A DNA stretch of 64,000 bases, taken from Nocardia brasiliensis. GTDB taxonomy: Bacteria > Actinomycetota > Actinomycetes > Mycobacteriales > Mycobacteriaceae. Below, in pieces: positions 44,616 to 53,612 of this stretch. The notes under the pieces are model-generated. The model ran no database searches. It saw only the letters and a list, made by a program, of their open reading frames with translations, and had not been told where the DNA came from. Both the position numbers and the translations under genes were made by a program. Numbering within the stretch: position 1 is the first letter of the stretch; each line of letters starts with the position of its first letter. Location: assembly GCF_011801125.1 (NCBI RefSeq), contig NZ_CP046171.1, forward strand, positions 682,001 to 746,000, in the 5' to 3' direction.

Positions 44616-45728
44616 TCAGCGGCCGCGCAGCCGATCGACGGCGAGCCTGCCCGCCTGCGGTGCGTCGTCGGCGGGCACCGAATCGGGGTCGATGGACGCG
44701 GCGGTCGGACCGGCCGTGAGCTGGGCATCCACCGGGATCGTGCGTTTGATCAGCGCGAGCGCGATCGGGCCGAGTTCGTAGTGGTCGATCACCGTGCCCA
44801 ACCGGCCGACGGCCCGGCCGCCCGCGGTGACGTCGTCGCCAGGCGCCGGCCGCTCGTCGGCGGAACCGTCGAGATGCAGCAGCACCAGATGGCGCGGCGG
44901 CTTGCCGAGATTGTGCACCCGCGCCACGGTCTCCTGACCGCGGTAGCAGCCCTTGTCCAGGTGGACCGCACCGTGCTCGGCGACGCCGCCGATCCAGCGG
45001 GCCTCGTGCGGGATGGTGCGCTCGTCGGTGTCGAGGCCCAGGCGTGGGCGCACGGCGGCGACCCGCAGCGCCTCGAAGGCCCACATACCGGCGGGCGCGG
45101 CGCCTGCCTCGGTGAGCAGCCGCCACCGGTCGGCCAGTTCCGCGCGGGGGATCAGCAGGTCGAACGAGTCGGCGCTCGGCCACGGCATCCGGCGCACGAA
45201 GCCACCGCCGGGCAGCGCGACGGCCTCGTAGACGCCGGGCACGGTGGTGATGCCGAGCGCCGCGAGCACCTCGGGCGCCTGCGGGCCGAGCAGACTCAGC
45301 ACCGCGTGCTCGGACTCGACCGGTTGCGCGTCGGCCCAGAAGACCATCTTGCGCAGAAACTCCAGCAGGGCCGGGCCGCGGTCGCCCTCGGTGTCGATCC
45401 ACACCGTGCCGTCGAGTTCGGTGAGCACGAAGTGGTTGAGCACCCGGCCGTTGAGGTCGAGGTCGAGGCTCTCCGCGGACTGTCCTTCGGTGAGGGCCGC
45501 GATGTGCTGGCTGGTGATGGTGTGCAGCCAGGTCAGGCGCTCGGCGCCGGCGATGCTCAGCACGAATCGGTGCGAGCGATCGACGACCGCGGCCCGCCGC
45601 ACGGCGGTGCGCTGTTCACCGAGCGGGTCACCGTAGTGCCATGCCACCGCGGCATCAGGCGAGCCGGGTGCTCCCGCGACGGCTCCCGCGGTAGTGAGGA
45701 CAGGGCTGGGCGCAACGACCACGGACAC
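44616..45728 (-). CDS. ygfZ: YgfZ/GcvT-like folate-binding protein
   Basis: 370 residues from the GTG at 45728 (an upstream open extension is not protein-like). The signature DKGCYRGQETVARVHNLGK with the reactive cysteine is diagnostic for YgfZ, a tetrahydrofolate-dependent factor supporting assembly or repair of certain Fe-S enzymes; LNGRVLNHFVLTELDG and the GcvT-like fold residues precede it. The M. tuberculosis homologue is Rv0811c (from memory). Divergent from the pabC-like gene, leaving a 182-base shared promoter region. Confidence 0.9.
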   Translation of the reverse strand: MSVVVAPSPVLTTAGAVAGAPGSPDAAVAWHYGDPLGEQRTAVRRAAVVDRSHRFVLSIAGAERLTWLHTITSQHIAALTEGQSAESLDLDLNGRVLNHFVLTELDGTVWIDTEGDRGPALLEFLRKMVFWADAQPVESEHAVLSLLGPQAPEVLAALGITTVPGVYEAVALPGGGFVRRMPWPSADSFDLLIPRAELADRWRLLTEAGAAPAGMWAFEALRVAAVRPRLGLDTDERTIPHEARWIGGVAEHGAVHLDKGCYRGQETVARVHNLGKPPRHLVLLHLDGSADERPAPGDDVTAGGRAVGRLGTVIDHYELGPIALALIKRTIPVDAQLTAGPTAASIDPDSVPADDAPQAGRLAVDRLRGR

Positions 45729-45910
45729 GTTTCCACTGTAGGCGGGCGCGGCCGCGGGTGCCTGAACCGGGGCTCGCGGACGGCGTTCCCGGTGGCTCGC
45801 GCGCGTCGGGTCGGCGGCGCGCTGAGGGCTCCGCACGACCCGCGGTAAAAGATGCGTCGAACTCTGCCGTGACCTCAGCGCGACCAACCAACACCGCCTA
45901 GTCTCGACGC

Positions 45911-46831
45911 ATGGTAGATCGGGTTCTTGTCTCACTCGACGGCGCGGTCCGGGACGCGGACGCGCCGTTGGTGTATGCGGACGATATCGGCCTCCTGCGA
46001 GGCGACGGTATTTTCGAAACGGTGCTGGTGCGCGCGGGCAATCCTTGCGCGATCGAATTCCATCTAGGCAGGCTGCGCCGCTCGGCGCAGGCGCTCGATC
46101 TGCCGGAGCCGGAGCTCGGCCGGTGGCGCGCGGCGGTGGAGCGGGCCGCCAAGGAGTGGGGCGCCGACCGCGAGGGTGTGATGCGGCTGGTGCTCACCAG
46201 GGGGCGCGACTCGGAGCTGTCCGGGGTGGCGGAAAAGGTGACCTCCGGCGATCTCGCGGCCGCGGTGCCCGTGCCGACGGCTTACGTGCTGGTACTACCC
46301 GTGCCCGATCGGGTACAGAAGGCGCGTACCGAAGGCGTTGCGGTGGTGACCCTCTCGCGGGGCATCTCGATCGACCTCGCGCAGGCCGCGCCGTGGCAGT
46401 TGCTCGGCGCGAAGACGCTCTCCTACGCCTCCAATATGGCGGCGCTGCGTTTCGCGGCCAGGATGGGCGCCGACGACGTGATCTTCACCAGCACCGAGAA
46501 CCGGGTGCTGGAGGGTCCGCGCTCGTCGGTGGTGATCGCGCGGGACAAGCAACTGCTCACCCCGCCCGCGAAAAACGGTGTGCTGCCGGGCGTCACCCAG
46601 CGCGCGCTGTTCGCCGAGGCGGAGAAGGCCGGTTGGGAGTGCACCTACAAGTCACTGTTCACCGCGGATCTGCTGACCTGTGACAGCATCTGGTTGCTCT
46701 CCAGCATCTCGCTGGCGGCGCGGGTGAATTCGCTGGACGGACTGCGGATGTCGGCGCCGGACAACGCCGCCGAGATCATCGAACTGGTGGATCGCGGCAT
46801 CGAGCGAGCGGGTGCCATCGGCGACTGGTGA
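45911..46831 (+). CDS. pabC: Aminotransferase class IV / 4-amino-4-deoxychorismate lyase
   Basis: 306 residues. GDGIFETVLVRAGNPCAIEFHLGRLRRSA at the N-terminus and LGAKTLSYASNMAALRFA with the PLP lysine define fold-type IV enzymes; VIFTSTENRVLEGPRSSVVI and the PGVTQRALF segment fit aminodeoxychorismate lyase, which makes p-aminobenzoate for folate. Position next to a folate-binding YgfZ gene is consistent. A branched-chain or D-amino-acid aminotransferase role cannot be excluded by sequence alone. Confidence 0.85.
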   Translation: MVDRVLVSLDGAVRDADAPLVYADDIGLLRGDGIFETVLVRAGNPCAIEFHLGRLRRSAQALDLPEPELGRWRAAVERAAKEWGADREGVMRLVLTRGRDSELSGVAEKVTSGDLAAAVPVPTAYVLVLPVPDRVQKARTEGVAVVTLSRGISIDLAQAAPWQLLGAKTLSYASNMAALRFAARMGADDVIFTSTENRVLEGPRSSVVIARDKQLLTPPAKNGVLPGVTQRALFAEAEKAGWECTYKSLFTADLLTCDSIWLLSSISLAARVNSLDGLRMSAPDNAAEIIELVDRGIERAGAIGDW

Positions 46832-46976
46832 GGACCACCTCGTGGCGTTCGGTTGACTGCCCGCAACCGGCGCCGAGGGGTGATCTGCGTCTAACCGCGG
46901 CGCGGTCCGGCGTGCCCGAGCTCGGAAAATGCCTGCTCGCGGCCGAAAGTCCCGGTGTGTCGTGGCCTACGCCGCA

Positions 46977-47022
46977 TTGCTCGATCCTGCCTCCGGCGTA
47001 GTCTTACTACGACATGTCGTAG
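46977..47022 (+). promoter_or_regulatory. cydA promoter with overlapping palindromic operator
   Basis: TTGCTC (46977-46982) and TAGTCT (46999-47004) are spaced 16 bases. The perfect 16-bp palindrome CTACGACATGTCGTAG (47007-47022) covers the predicted start site and ends 19 bases before the cydA GTG. Position favours a repressor site. The ACATGT core with flanking TACG/CGTA resembles BlaI/MecI/CopY-family operators (inference). Confidence 0.6.
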
Positions 47023-47041
47023 ACCGGCAGGAGGTTCAAAG

Positions 47042-48541
47042 GTGAACGCGCTGGACATCTCGCGATGGCAGTTCGGCATCACGACCGTCTACCACTTCCT
47101 GCTGGTGCCGCTGACCATCGGCCTCGCGCCGCTGGTCGCCGCCATGCAGACCGCGTGGGTGATCACCGGCAAGGAGCACTGGCTCCGGCTGACCAAATTC
47201 TTCGGCAAGCTGTTCCTGATCAACTTCGCCCTCGGCGTCGCCACCGGCATCGTGCAGGAATTCCAGTTCGGCATGAACTGGAGCGAATACTCCCGCTTCG
47301 TCGGCGACGTGTTCGGCGCACCGCTCGCGCTGGAGGGCCTGGTCGCCTTCTTCATGGAATCGACCTTCCTCGGCCTGTGGATCTTCGGCTGGTCCCGGCT
47401 ACCGAAACTCGCGCACCTCGCCGCGATCTGGATGGTCGCCATCGGCGTGAACGCCTCGGCGTATTTCATCGTCGCCGCCAACTCGTTCATGCAGCATCCG
47501 GTCGGGGCGCGGTTCAACCCGGAGACCGGCCGCGCCGAATTGGAGAGCATCGTCGCGGTGCTCACCAACAACACACTGCTGGCGGCCTTTCCGCACGTGG
47601 TCGCCGGATCCTTCGCCACAGCGGGCACTTTCGTCGCCGGTATCGCGGGCTGGTGGATGGTGCGCAAGGCGCGCACCGGAGACGCCGCCGAAATCGCCGA
47701 GGCCCGCGGCATGTGGCGGCCCGCCGCGCTGGTCGGCATCTGGGTGATGCTGATATCGCTCGGCGCCCTCTTCATCACCGGTGACACGCAGGGCAAGCTG
47801 ATGTTCGAGCAGCAGCCGATGAAGATGGCCTCGGCGGAATCGTTGTGCCACACCGCGACCGACCCGGACTTCTCCATTCTCACGGTCGGCACGCACAACA
47901 ACTGCGACAGCGTCGTCCACGTGCTCGAGGTGCCCGGCGTGCTGCCCTACCTCGCCAAAGGCAAGTTCAGCGATGTCACCCTGCCCGGTGTCGTCGACCT
48001 GCAGCAGGAGTACAACGCGAAGTTCGGAGTCGGCGACTACCGGCCCAACCTGTTCGTCACCTACTGGTCCTTCCGCGCCATGATCGGCCTCGCCGCCGGC
48101 TCGGCCCTGCTGGCACTGGCAGGCCTGTGGCTCACCCGGCGCGGCCGGGTGCCGAACCAGCGCTGGTTCGGCTGGCTCAGCCTGCTCGCCATTCCGACAC
48201 CGTTCCTGGCCAACAGCGCGGGCTGGGTGTTCACCGAGATGGGCAGGCAGCCATGGGTTGTCGCGCCCAATCCGACCGGCGACCCGAACCTGCGGCTGAC
48301 CGTGCAGCAGGGCGTGTCCGATCATTCGCCAGGTGTGGTGCTGTTCTCGCTGATCACCTTCACGCTGCTGTACGGCGCGCTCGCCGTGGTCTGGTTCTAC
48401 CTGATGCGGCGTTACGTGGTGCACGGACCGGATCGGCCCGCCGCGAGCCCGCCCACCGGCTCGGGGCCGGACAAACCCGCCGGACCGGCCGGTGGCTCCG
48501 GCGAAGAGCCTGCCGTCGAACAACTTTCGTTCGCCTACTAG
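47042..48541 (+). CDS. cydA: Cytochrome bd quinol oxidase subunit I CydA
   Basis: 499 residues from the GTG at 47042, with AGGAGG upstream (47030-47035). Nine to ten membrane helices carry the haems: RWQFGITTVYHFLLVPLTIGLAP includes the N-terminal haem-ligand His18, and NASAYFIVAANSFMQHPVGARFNP, GREP-like segments and AGWVFTEMGRQPWVV form the quinol and haem sites. The Q loop is of the short type. The enzyme reduces oxygen with high affinity using menaquinol. First gene of cydABDC. Confidence 0.97.
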   Translation: MNALDISRWQFGITTVYHFLLVPLTIGLAPLVAAMQTAWVITGKEHWLRLTKFFGKLFLINFALGVATGIVQEFQFGMNWSEYSRFVGDVFGAPLALEGLVAFFMESTFLGLWIFGWSRLPKLAHLAAIWMVAIGVNASAYFIVAANSFMQHPVGARFNPETGRAELESIVAVLTNNTLLAAFPHVVAGSFATAGTFVAGIAGWWMVRKARTGDAAEIAEARGMWRPAALVGIWVMLISLGALFITGDTQGKLMFEQQPMKMASAESLCHTATDPDFSILTVGTHNNCDSVVHVLEVPGVLPYLAKGKFSDVTLPGVVDLQQEYNAKFGVGDYRPNLFVTYWSFRAMIGLAAGSALLALAGLWLTRRGRVPNQRWFGWLSLLAIPTPFLANSAGWVFTEMGRQPWVVAPNPTGDPNLRLTVQQGVSDHSPGVVLFSLITFTLLYGALAVVWFYLMRRYVVHGPDRPAASPPTGSGPDKPAGPAGGSGEEPAVEQLSFAY

Positions 48542-48550
48542 GAGCCGACG

Positions 48551-49573
48551 ATGAGTCTGCAAGAGTTCTGGTTCGTGCTGATCGGGGTGCTGTTCACCGG
48601 GTACTTCGTGCTGGAGGGCTTCGACTTCGGCGTCGGCATGCTGATGCCGATCCTCGGCAAGGGCTCCGATACCCGAAGGCGGGTGGTGCTCAATACGATC
48701 GGGCCGGTGTGGGACGGCAACGAGGTCTGGGTGATCACCGCGGGCGGCGCGATGTTCGCCGCGTTCCCCGAGTGGTACGCCAGCCTGTTCTCCGGCTTCT
48801 ACCTGGCGCTGCTGTTGCTGCTGGTGGCCTTGATCCTGCGGATCTGCGCGATCGAGTACCGCGGCAAGATCGACGACCCGCGCTGGCGGGCGCGCTGTGA
48901 CCTCGGCATCGGAATCGGTTCCTGGATACCGGCATTCGCGTGGGGCTGGGTCTTCGCGAACGTGGTGCGCGGCGTGCCGTTGAACGAGAAGAAGCAGTTC
49001 GCGGGCTCGGTATGGGACCTGCTCGGTCCCTACGCACTGCTCGGCGGACTCACCACCGGACTGCTGTTCGCGTTGCACGGCGCGGTCTTCCTCGGCTTGA
49101 AGACCGGCGGCGAGGTGCGCAGCGATGCCCAGCGCACCGCCAAGCTCTTGCTGGCGCCCGCCGCCGCGGTGGTCGGTGGCTTCGGTGTGTGGACCCAGCT
49201 GGCCTACGGCACCGGGTGGACGTGGATCGCGTTGGGGCTTGCCGTGTTCGGCCTCGTCGCCGCGTCCGTCGCGGTATACGCGGACCGGGACGGCTGGGCC
49301 TTCACCGGCACCGCCGTCACCGTGGCGGCGGCCACGGCGCTGCTGTTCGGGTCGCTGTTCCCGAACGTGCTGCCCTCCACCATCGATGCCGCGTTCGACC
49401 TGACCATCCACAACGCGTCGTCCACGCCGTACACGCTGAAGGTGATGAGCTGGGCGGCAGTCGTGGTCACACCGGTGGTACTGCTCTACCAAGGTTGGAC
49501 GTACTGGGTGTTCCGCAAGCGGATCACCGTCGACCACATCCCCGCGCCCATCGGGCTTTCCTTGAAGGACTGA
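48551..49573 (+). CDS. cydB: Cytochrome bd quinol oxidase subunit II CydB
   Basis: 340 residues, eight to nine membrane helices. SLQEFWFVLIGVLFTGYFVLEGFDFGVGMLMP, GPVWDGNEVWVITAGGAMFAAFPEWYAS and FRIC-like RICAIEYRGKIDDPRWR are the conserved motifs, with acidic residues that serve the proton channel. It starts 9 bases after cydA and ends 4 bases before cydD, so the four genes form one transcript. Confidence 0.97.
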   Translation: MSLQEFWFVLIGVLFTGYFVLEGFDFGVGMLMPILGKGSDTRRRVVLNTIGPVWDGNEVWVITAGGAMFAAFPEWYASLFSGFYLALLLLLVALILRICAIEYRGKIDDPRWRARCDLGIGIGSWIPAFAWGWVFANVVRGVPLNEKKQFAGSVWDLLGPYALLGGLTTGLLFALHGAVFLGLKTGGEVRSDAQRTAKLLLAPAAAVVGGFGVWTQLAYGTGWTWIALGLAVFGLVAASVAVYADRDGWAFTGTAVTVAAATALLFGSLFPNVLPSTIDAAFDLTIHNASSTPYTLKVMSWAAVVVTPVVLLYQGWTYWVFRKRITVDHIPAPIGLSLKD

Positions 49574-49577
49574 GCTC

Positions 49578-51386
49578 ATGGCTCGACCGCCTGTCGACCC
49601 GCGCCTGTGGCGGTACGCCCGCTCGGCTCGCCGCTACCTGGTGCTGAGTGTGCTGCTGTCGCTGGCGATCACCGGATCGATCGTCGTCGCGGCGGTCCTG
49701 CTCGCCCGGGTGCTGGCCGGGGTGATCACCGAGCCCGGCCAGCGCACGCTCGGCGCGTGGGGCACCGAAATGCTGCTGCTCGCAGTCGTAATCGGTATCC
49801 GCGTGCTCGCCACCTGGTGGCAGGCGCGCCTCGGCCACCGGGCCGGCGCCGGGGTGGTCGCGGAGCTCGAGACCGCGGTGCTGATCGCGGGCGCGCGACT
49901 GCCGCCCCGCGAACTCGAAACCCGCCGAACAGAACTCGCGGTGGTCGTCGGCACCGGGTTGTCCGGGTTGCGCGGCTACCTCACCGGATACCTGCCCGCG
50001 CTGCTGCTCGCAGTGCTCGTGCCACCGATCGTGCTGGCGGTCATCGCGGTGCACGACCCGATCTCGGGTTTGATCGTGGTCGTCACCCTGCCGCTCATCC
50101 CGATCTTCATGATCCTCATCGGTCTGCTGACCAAGGGGCGTGCCGAAGCGACCCTGGCCGCGACCACCCGTCTGTCCGGCCAGCTACTCGACCTGTTCGC
50201 CGGGATGCCCACGCTGCGGGCGCTGGGGCGCGAAACCGGTTCCGGGGGAACTGGTTCGGGGGAGGTGAAGCTGGACGCCGCCCAGCTGCGCCGGACCACG
50301 ATGGCGCCGAGGGTGCGCGAGTTGGGAGACGCGTTGCGGCAGCGCACGATGCGCGCGCTGCGCATCGCCTTCCTCTCGTCGATGGTGCTGGAAATGCTCG
50401 CGACCCTCAGCGTCGCCTTGATCGCCGTCTCCATCGGCCTACGCCTGGTCTTCGGCGAAATGAGCCTCTACGCCGGCCTGGTCGCCCTGATCCTGGCTCC
50501 CGAGGTCTACCTCCCCCTCCGCACGGTCGGCGAACGTTTCCACGCCGCCCAAGACGGCATGGCCGCCGCCGACCGCGCCTTCGCCGTCCTCGAATCGAAG
50601 AACCCGGCAACCGATTCCGGGGAAGCGGCCGACTCAGCGGACGCAGCGAGGACTCGTGGCGATGCGGGTAGTGGGCAGGTTGGGGCTGGGGTTGTGGAGG
50701 TGCGGGGGTTAGCGGTGGGGACGCGTGGGGGGTTTGCGCCGGAGGGGTTGTCCGGGGTGTTTCGGCCGGGGGCGGTGACGGTGCTCGCCGGGCCCAATGG
50801 AAGTGGGAAATCTACGGCGGTGCAGGCGATTTTGGGCTTGATCGGGCCGGATCGGGGGGTGGTGACGGTCGATGGGGTGGATGTGCGGGAACTGGATTCG
50901 GCGTGGTGGTGGGGGCGGGTCGCTTGGCTGCCGCAGCGGCCCGTGTTGGTGCCCGGCACGCTGCGGGACAACCTCGAATTGTTCGGGGCACAGGCGGGGG
51001 CGCCGGTGGCGCACGGGGCGGCGAGGGTGCTGAGTGACCTCGAATCGGCATGTTTCGCAACAGGTTTCGATTCGGTGCTCGATGGGCTGCCGGACCGCTG
51101 GGACACCCTCGTCGGATTGGGTGGTGTGGGTCTCTCCCTCGGCCAGCGCCAACGGCTCGCGCTCACCAGAGTTCTTGCCGCGGATCGTCAGGTCCTGCTG
51201 CTCGACGAGCCCACCGCGCATCTCGACGCCGACAGCGAAGCCGCCGTCCTCGCGGCACTGCGCGAACGGGCACGCGCGGGCGCCACGGTCATCGTGGTCG
51301 GGCACCGGCCTACGATCCTGGCCGCCGCCGACCATGTCGTAATGGTCCGCGCGTCCACCGAAGCATTGACGGCGGCCGGGGGATGA
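49578..51386 (+). CDS. cydD: Cysteine/glutathione-type ABC exporter half CydD
   Basis: 602 residues: six-helix exporter domain (RYARSARRYLVLSVLLSLAITG onward) then an ATPase with Walker A AGPNGSGKSTAVQ, signature SLGQRQRLA (a variant of LSGGQ) and Walker B VLLLDEPTAHLD. CydDC exports low-molecular-weight thiols or haem-related compounds needed to mature cytochrome bd. Base composition shifts to G-rich, GTG/GGG-heavy codons around 50680-51010, in the linker and start of the ATPase. The stop overlaps the ATG of a 45-codon ORF. Confidence 0.93.
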   Translation: MARPPVDPRLWRYARSARRYLVLSVLLSLAITGSIVVAAVLLARVLAGVITEPGQRTLGAWGTEMLLLAVVIGIRVLATWWQARLGHRAGAGVVAELETAVLIAGARLPPRELETRRTELAVVVGTGLSGLRGYLTGYLPALLLAVLVPPIVLAVIAVHDPISGLIVVVTLPLIPIFMILIGLLTKGRAEATLAATTRLSGQLLDLFAGMPTLRALGRETGSGGTGSGEVKLDAAQLRRTTMAPRVRELGDALRQRTMRALRIAFLSSMVLEMLATLSVALIAVSIGLRLVFGEMSLYAGLVALILAPEVYLPLRTVGERFHAAQDGMAAADRAFAVLESKNPATDSGEAADSADAARTRGDAGSGQVGAGVVEVRGLAVGTRGGFAPEGLSGVFRPGAVTVLAGPNGSGKSTAVQAILGLIGPDRGVVTVDGVDVRELDSAWWWGRVAWLPQRPVLVPGTLRDNLELFGAQAGAPVAHGAARVLSDLESACFATGFDSVLDGLPDRWDTLVGLGGVGLSLGQRQRLALTRVLAADRQVLLLDEPTAHLDADSEAAVLAALRERARAGATVIVVGHRPTILAAADHVVMVRASTEALTAAGG

Positions 51387-51520
51387 GCAACGTGCGGCAG
51401 CGTCGCATCACGACCGGGATGACGGGCGTGCGCCGCCACGGCCTGTGGATCTTCGTGCTCGCGAACATGACCGGGGAAAACCAGGCAGCAGAGGACTTCT
51501 CGAAGGAGGGGTGGGGATGA
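51383..51520 (+). CDS. Putative 45-aa protein between cydD and cydC
   Basis: MSNVRQRRITTGMTGVRRHG, then LWIFVLANMTGENQAAEDFS and KEGWG. Its ATG overlaps the cydD stop (ATGA at 51383-51386) and its TGA overlaps the cydC ATG (ATGA at 51517-51520), so it fills the 130-base gap exactly, with the geometry of a translationally coupled gene at both ends. A basic head, a short hydrophobic stretch and an acidic tail are visible. It does not resemble CydX, the known small cytochrome bd subunit. It may be a genuine micro-protein or only a coupling device. Confidence 0.45.
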   Translation: MSNVRQRRITTGMTGVRRHGLWIFVLANMTGENQAAEDFSKEGWG

Positions 51521-53253
51521 AGGTCTCGCTGATGGAGGACTTGCGCCGGATGTGGGCCTTGCTGGAGTTGTCGCGGTGGCGCGTCATGGTCGCGGTGGGA
51601 TGGGGTGTCCTGGCGCTCGGGAGCGGACTCGCATTGGCGGCATTGGCGGCCTGGTTGATCGCGCGGGCGTGGCAGATGCCGCCGGTGCTGGACCTGAGCA
51701 TCGCGGTGGTCACCGTACGGGCACTGGGCATTTCGCGGGGGCTGTGCCGGTATCTGGAGCGGCTGGCCACCCACGATGTGGCGTTGCGGGCCATGACGAC
51801 GGCGCGCACGACGGTGTATCGCACGCTGGCGCGATCGGATTTCTGGCTGCACCGGCCCACTCGGTCGAAAGAGGGTGCGGCCCAAGGACCGAACGCCACG
51901 GCGCTGCGTCGCGGTGACCTGCTCGTCCGCACGGGCAGCGATATCGACGATCTCGGCGCGGTGGTGGTGCGGGTCTTCGTCCCGGTCGCGGTGGCCGTTG
52001 TCCTTTCGCTCGTCGCGATCGGACTGCTCGCTGCCATCTCGGTGGCCGCAGCGGTCATTTTGGCTGCGGCACTGGCGCTTTCCGGCGGACTCGCGCCCTG
52101 GCTGTCGGCGCAGGCCGCCCGTGCCGCGGAACGTGCGGTGCGCGCGGACCGGGCCGAGTTCACCGCCCGATCACTGACCGTGCTCGAGCACGCGGCGGAA
52201 CTGCGCGTCGCGGGCCGCCTCGATGCCGCGCTAGCCGCCGCGGCCGAAGCCTCGGCGCGAGCGGTCGCCGCCGAGGACAAAGCGGCGGCACGCAGCGCCT
52301 GGTCCGCGGCGGCCACGCCGCTCGCGATCGGGGCGAGTGTGCTCGGCGCCTTGCTGATCGGCATCACCGTCTACGGACCCGATGGCGGTGCGCCGGGCGC
52401 GATGACACCGATGGCGCTCACCATCCTGGTCCTGCTCCCGCTCTCGGCCTTCGAAGCGGTCGGCCCGCTCCCCGCCGCCGCCCAGGCATTGACCACGGCC
52501 CGCGCCGCCCTGCAGCGCCTGACCCAGCTCGACGGCATGTCCGCTGGGCATGCCGGCAAGGGCGGCGGCGCAGCGGAAGCCGAGCACGCGTCGGCGACCA
52601 GCGATCTGACCGCCGCGGCACCGCATTCCTTGTCGGCGCAGTCACTTTCGGAGCTCCCGGCCGGGCGTCGGATCGCCGTGGTCGGTCCGAGCGGCGCGGG
52701 CAAGACCACGCTGCTCATGCGGTGGGCCGGGCTGTTCGCTGTCGCGCGTCCCGGCGTCACCTTCTTCGCGGAGGACGCGCACCTGTTCGGCACGTCGGTG
52801 CTGGAGAACCTGCGCGTCGGTTGCGGCGACCTCACCGCAGCGGACGCGGAAAAGGCCTTGCGCACAGTGGGTCTCGGTGACTGGCTGGACGACCTCGCCG
52901 ACGGCGTGCACACCGATCTGATCGGCGGCGCCGCGGCGGTGTCCGGCGGTCAGCGGCGCCGTATCCTGCTCGCCCGCGCGCTCGTGACGCCCGCGCGGGT
53001 GCTGCTGCTCGACGAACCCACCGAGCACCTGGAAGCCGAGGCGGGCGCGCAGCTGCTGCGCGAGCTGCTCGACGTCGAGAGCGGACTGGTCGAGCCCGAC
53101 CGAACTGTGGTCGTCGTCACACATCAGCTCCCGGTGGACCACCGCGCCGACGTCATCGTCCAGGTGGACGCATCAGGCCAGGTGACGACGCATTTTCCGG
53201 ACCGCACCGGCCCCGTGTGCGCCCACGGAGAAATTCCGTTGCCGACCCGCTGA
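51517..53253 (+). CDS. cydC: ABC exporter half CydC
   Basis: 578 residues from the ATG at 51517, which has AAGGAGG 8 bases upstream. The exporter domain begins LRRMWALLELSRWRVMVAVGWGVLAL; ATPase motifs are Walker A GPSGAGKTTLLM, signature VSGGQRRRIL and Walker B VLLLDEPTEHLE. CydC pairs with CydD. The linker between domains (about residues 345-380) is alanine/glycine-rich, and the D-loop/Q-loop region of the ATPase is short, typical of CydC. Confidence 0.93.
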   Translation: MKVSLMEDLRRMWALLELSRWRVMVAVGWGVLALGSGLALAALAAWLIARAWQMPPVLDLSIAVVTVRALGISRGLCRYLERLATHDVALRAMTTARTTVYRTLARSDFWLHRPTRSKEGAAQGPNATALRRGDLLVRTGSDIDDLGAVVVRVFVPVAVAVVLSLVAIGLLAAISVAAAVILAAALALSGGLAPWLSAQAARAAERAVRADRAEFTARSLTVLEHAAELRVAGRLDAALAAAAEASARAVAAEDKAAARSAWSAAATPLAIGASVLGALLIGITVYGPDGGAPGAMTPMALTILVLLPLSAFEAVGPLPAAAQALTTARAALQRLTQLDGMSAGHAGKGGGAAEAEHASATSDLTAAAPHSLSAQSLSELPAGRRIAVVGPSGAGKTTLLMRWAGLFAVARPGVTFFAEDAHLFGTSVLENLRVGCGDLTAADAEKALRTVGLGDWLDDLADGVHTDLIGGAAAVSGGQRRRILLARALVTPARVLLLDEPTEHLEAEAGAQLLRELLDVESGLVEPDRTVVVVTHQLPVDHRADVIVQVDASGQVTTHFPDRTGPVCAHGEIPLPTR

Positions 53254-53300
53254 CACCTCGCTAAATTCGTTCTTACACAAGGAAGGAGGTGGTTCGAAGA

Positions 53301-53339
53301 ATGTATGTTCATAGGACTCGTGAGGTGGCTGTCCGCTAG
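53301..53339 (+). CDS. Putative 12-codon ORF with near-perfect Shine-Dalgarno
   Basis: AAGGAGGTGGTTC (53283-53295) matches almost the entire anti-SD complement and is followed by an ATG and MYVHRTREVAVR then TAG. A second ATG at 53305 in another frame opens a longer, less protein-like ORF. The exceptional ribosome-binding site suggests a translated leader or micro-peptide. No gene follows on the same strand, so it would be a stand-alone product. Not recognised. Confidence 0.35.
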   Translation: MYVHRTREVAVR

Positions 53340-53520
53340 CGCCACCGCTGCAACGGTCTCCGTTCGCGCGAGCGCTGAGCGAATACCAGGCAGCCACCCG
53401 GCCCCCGAGCCCCCGGTCTTGTCCGATCGGGATCGCGCAGGTGTTTACACCCGCGATATGGCTCGGGGGTCGTTCCTATTTACCGGGCAGAAAGACGCCC
53501 ACACGCCACTCCGGCAAGAT

Positions 53521-53603
53521 CCTGGACGATTGATCACCAGGCAACTGTGGCGGCAAAGCGCGAGAAGGCTCCGCCACCATTGCCTGGTGATCAATCGTCC
53601 AGG
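53521..53603. repeat. 33-bp inverted repeat (large hairpin) between cydC and nitrobindin-like gene
   Basis: Arms 53521-53553 and 53571-53603 match at 31 of 33 positions (24 perfect, two mismatches, seven perfect) around a 17-base loop. It starts 10 bases after the minus-strand gene's stop. It can act as a bidirectional terminator for the converging genes; the stem is far longer than usual for that, and it lacks T tracts. The 260 bases between cydC and the hairpin hold no other clear gene. Confidence 0.9.
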
Positions 53604-53612
53604 GAGAAAGCG

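Noticed and set aside
51383..51520. CydX homologue between cydD and cydC
   Set aside because: CydX is a single-helix peptide next to cydB; this ORF has only a short hydrophobic stretch and a different position, so it is reported as unknown.
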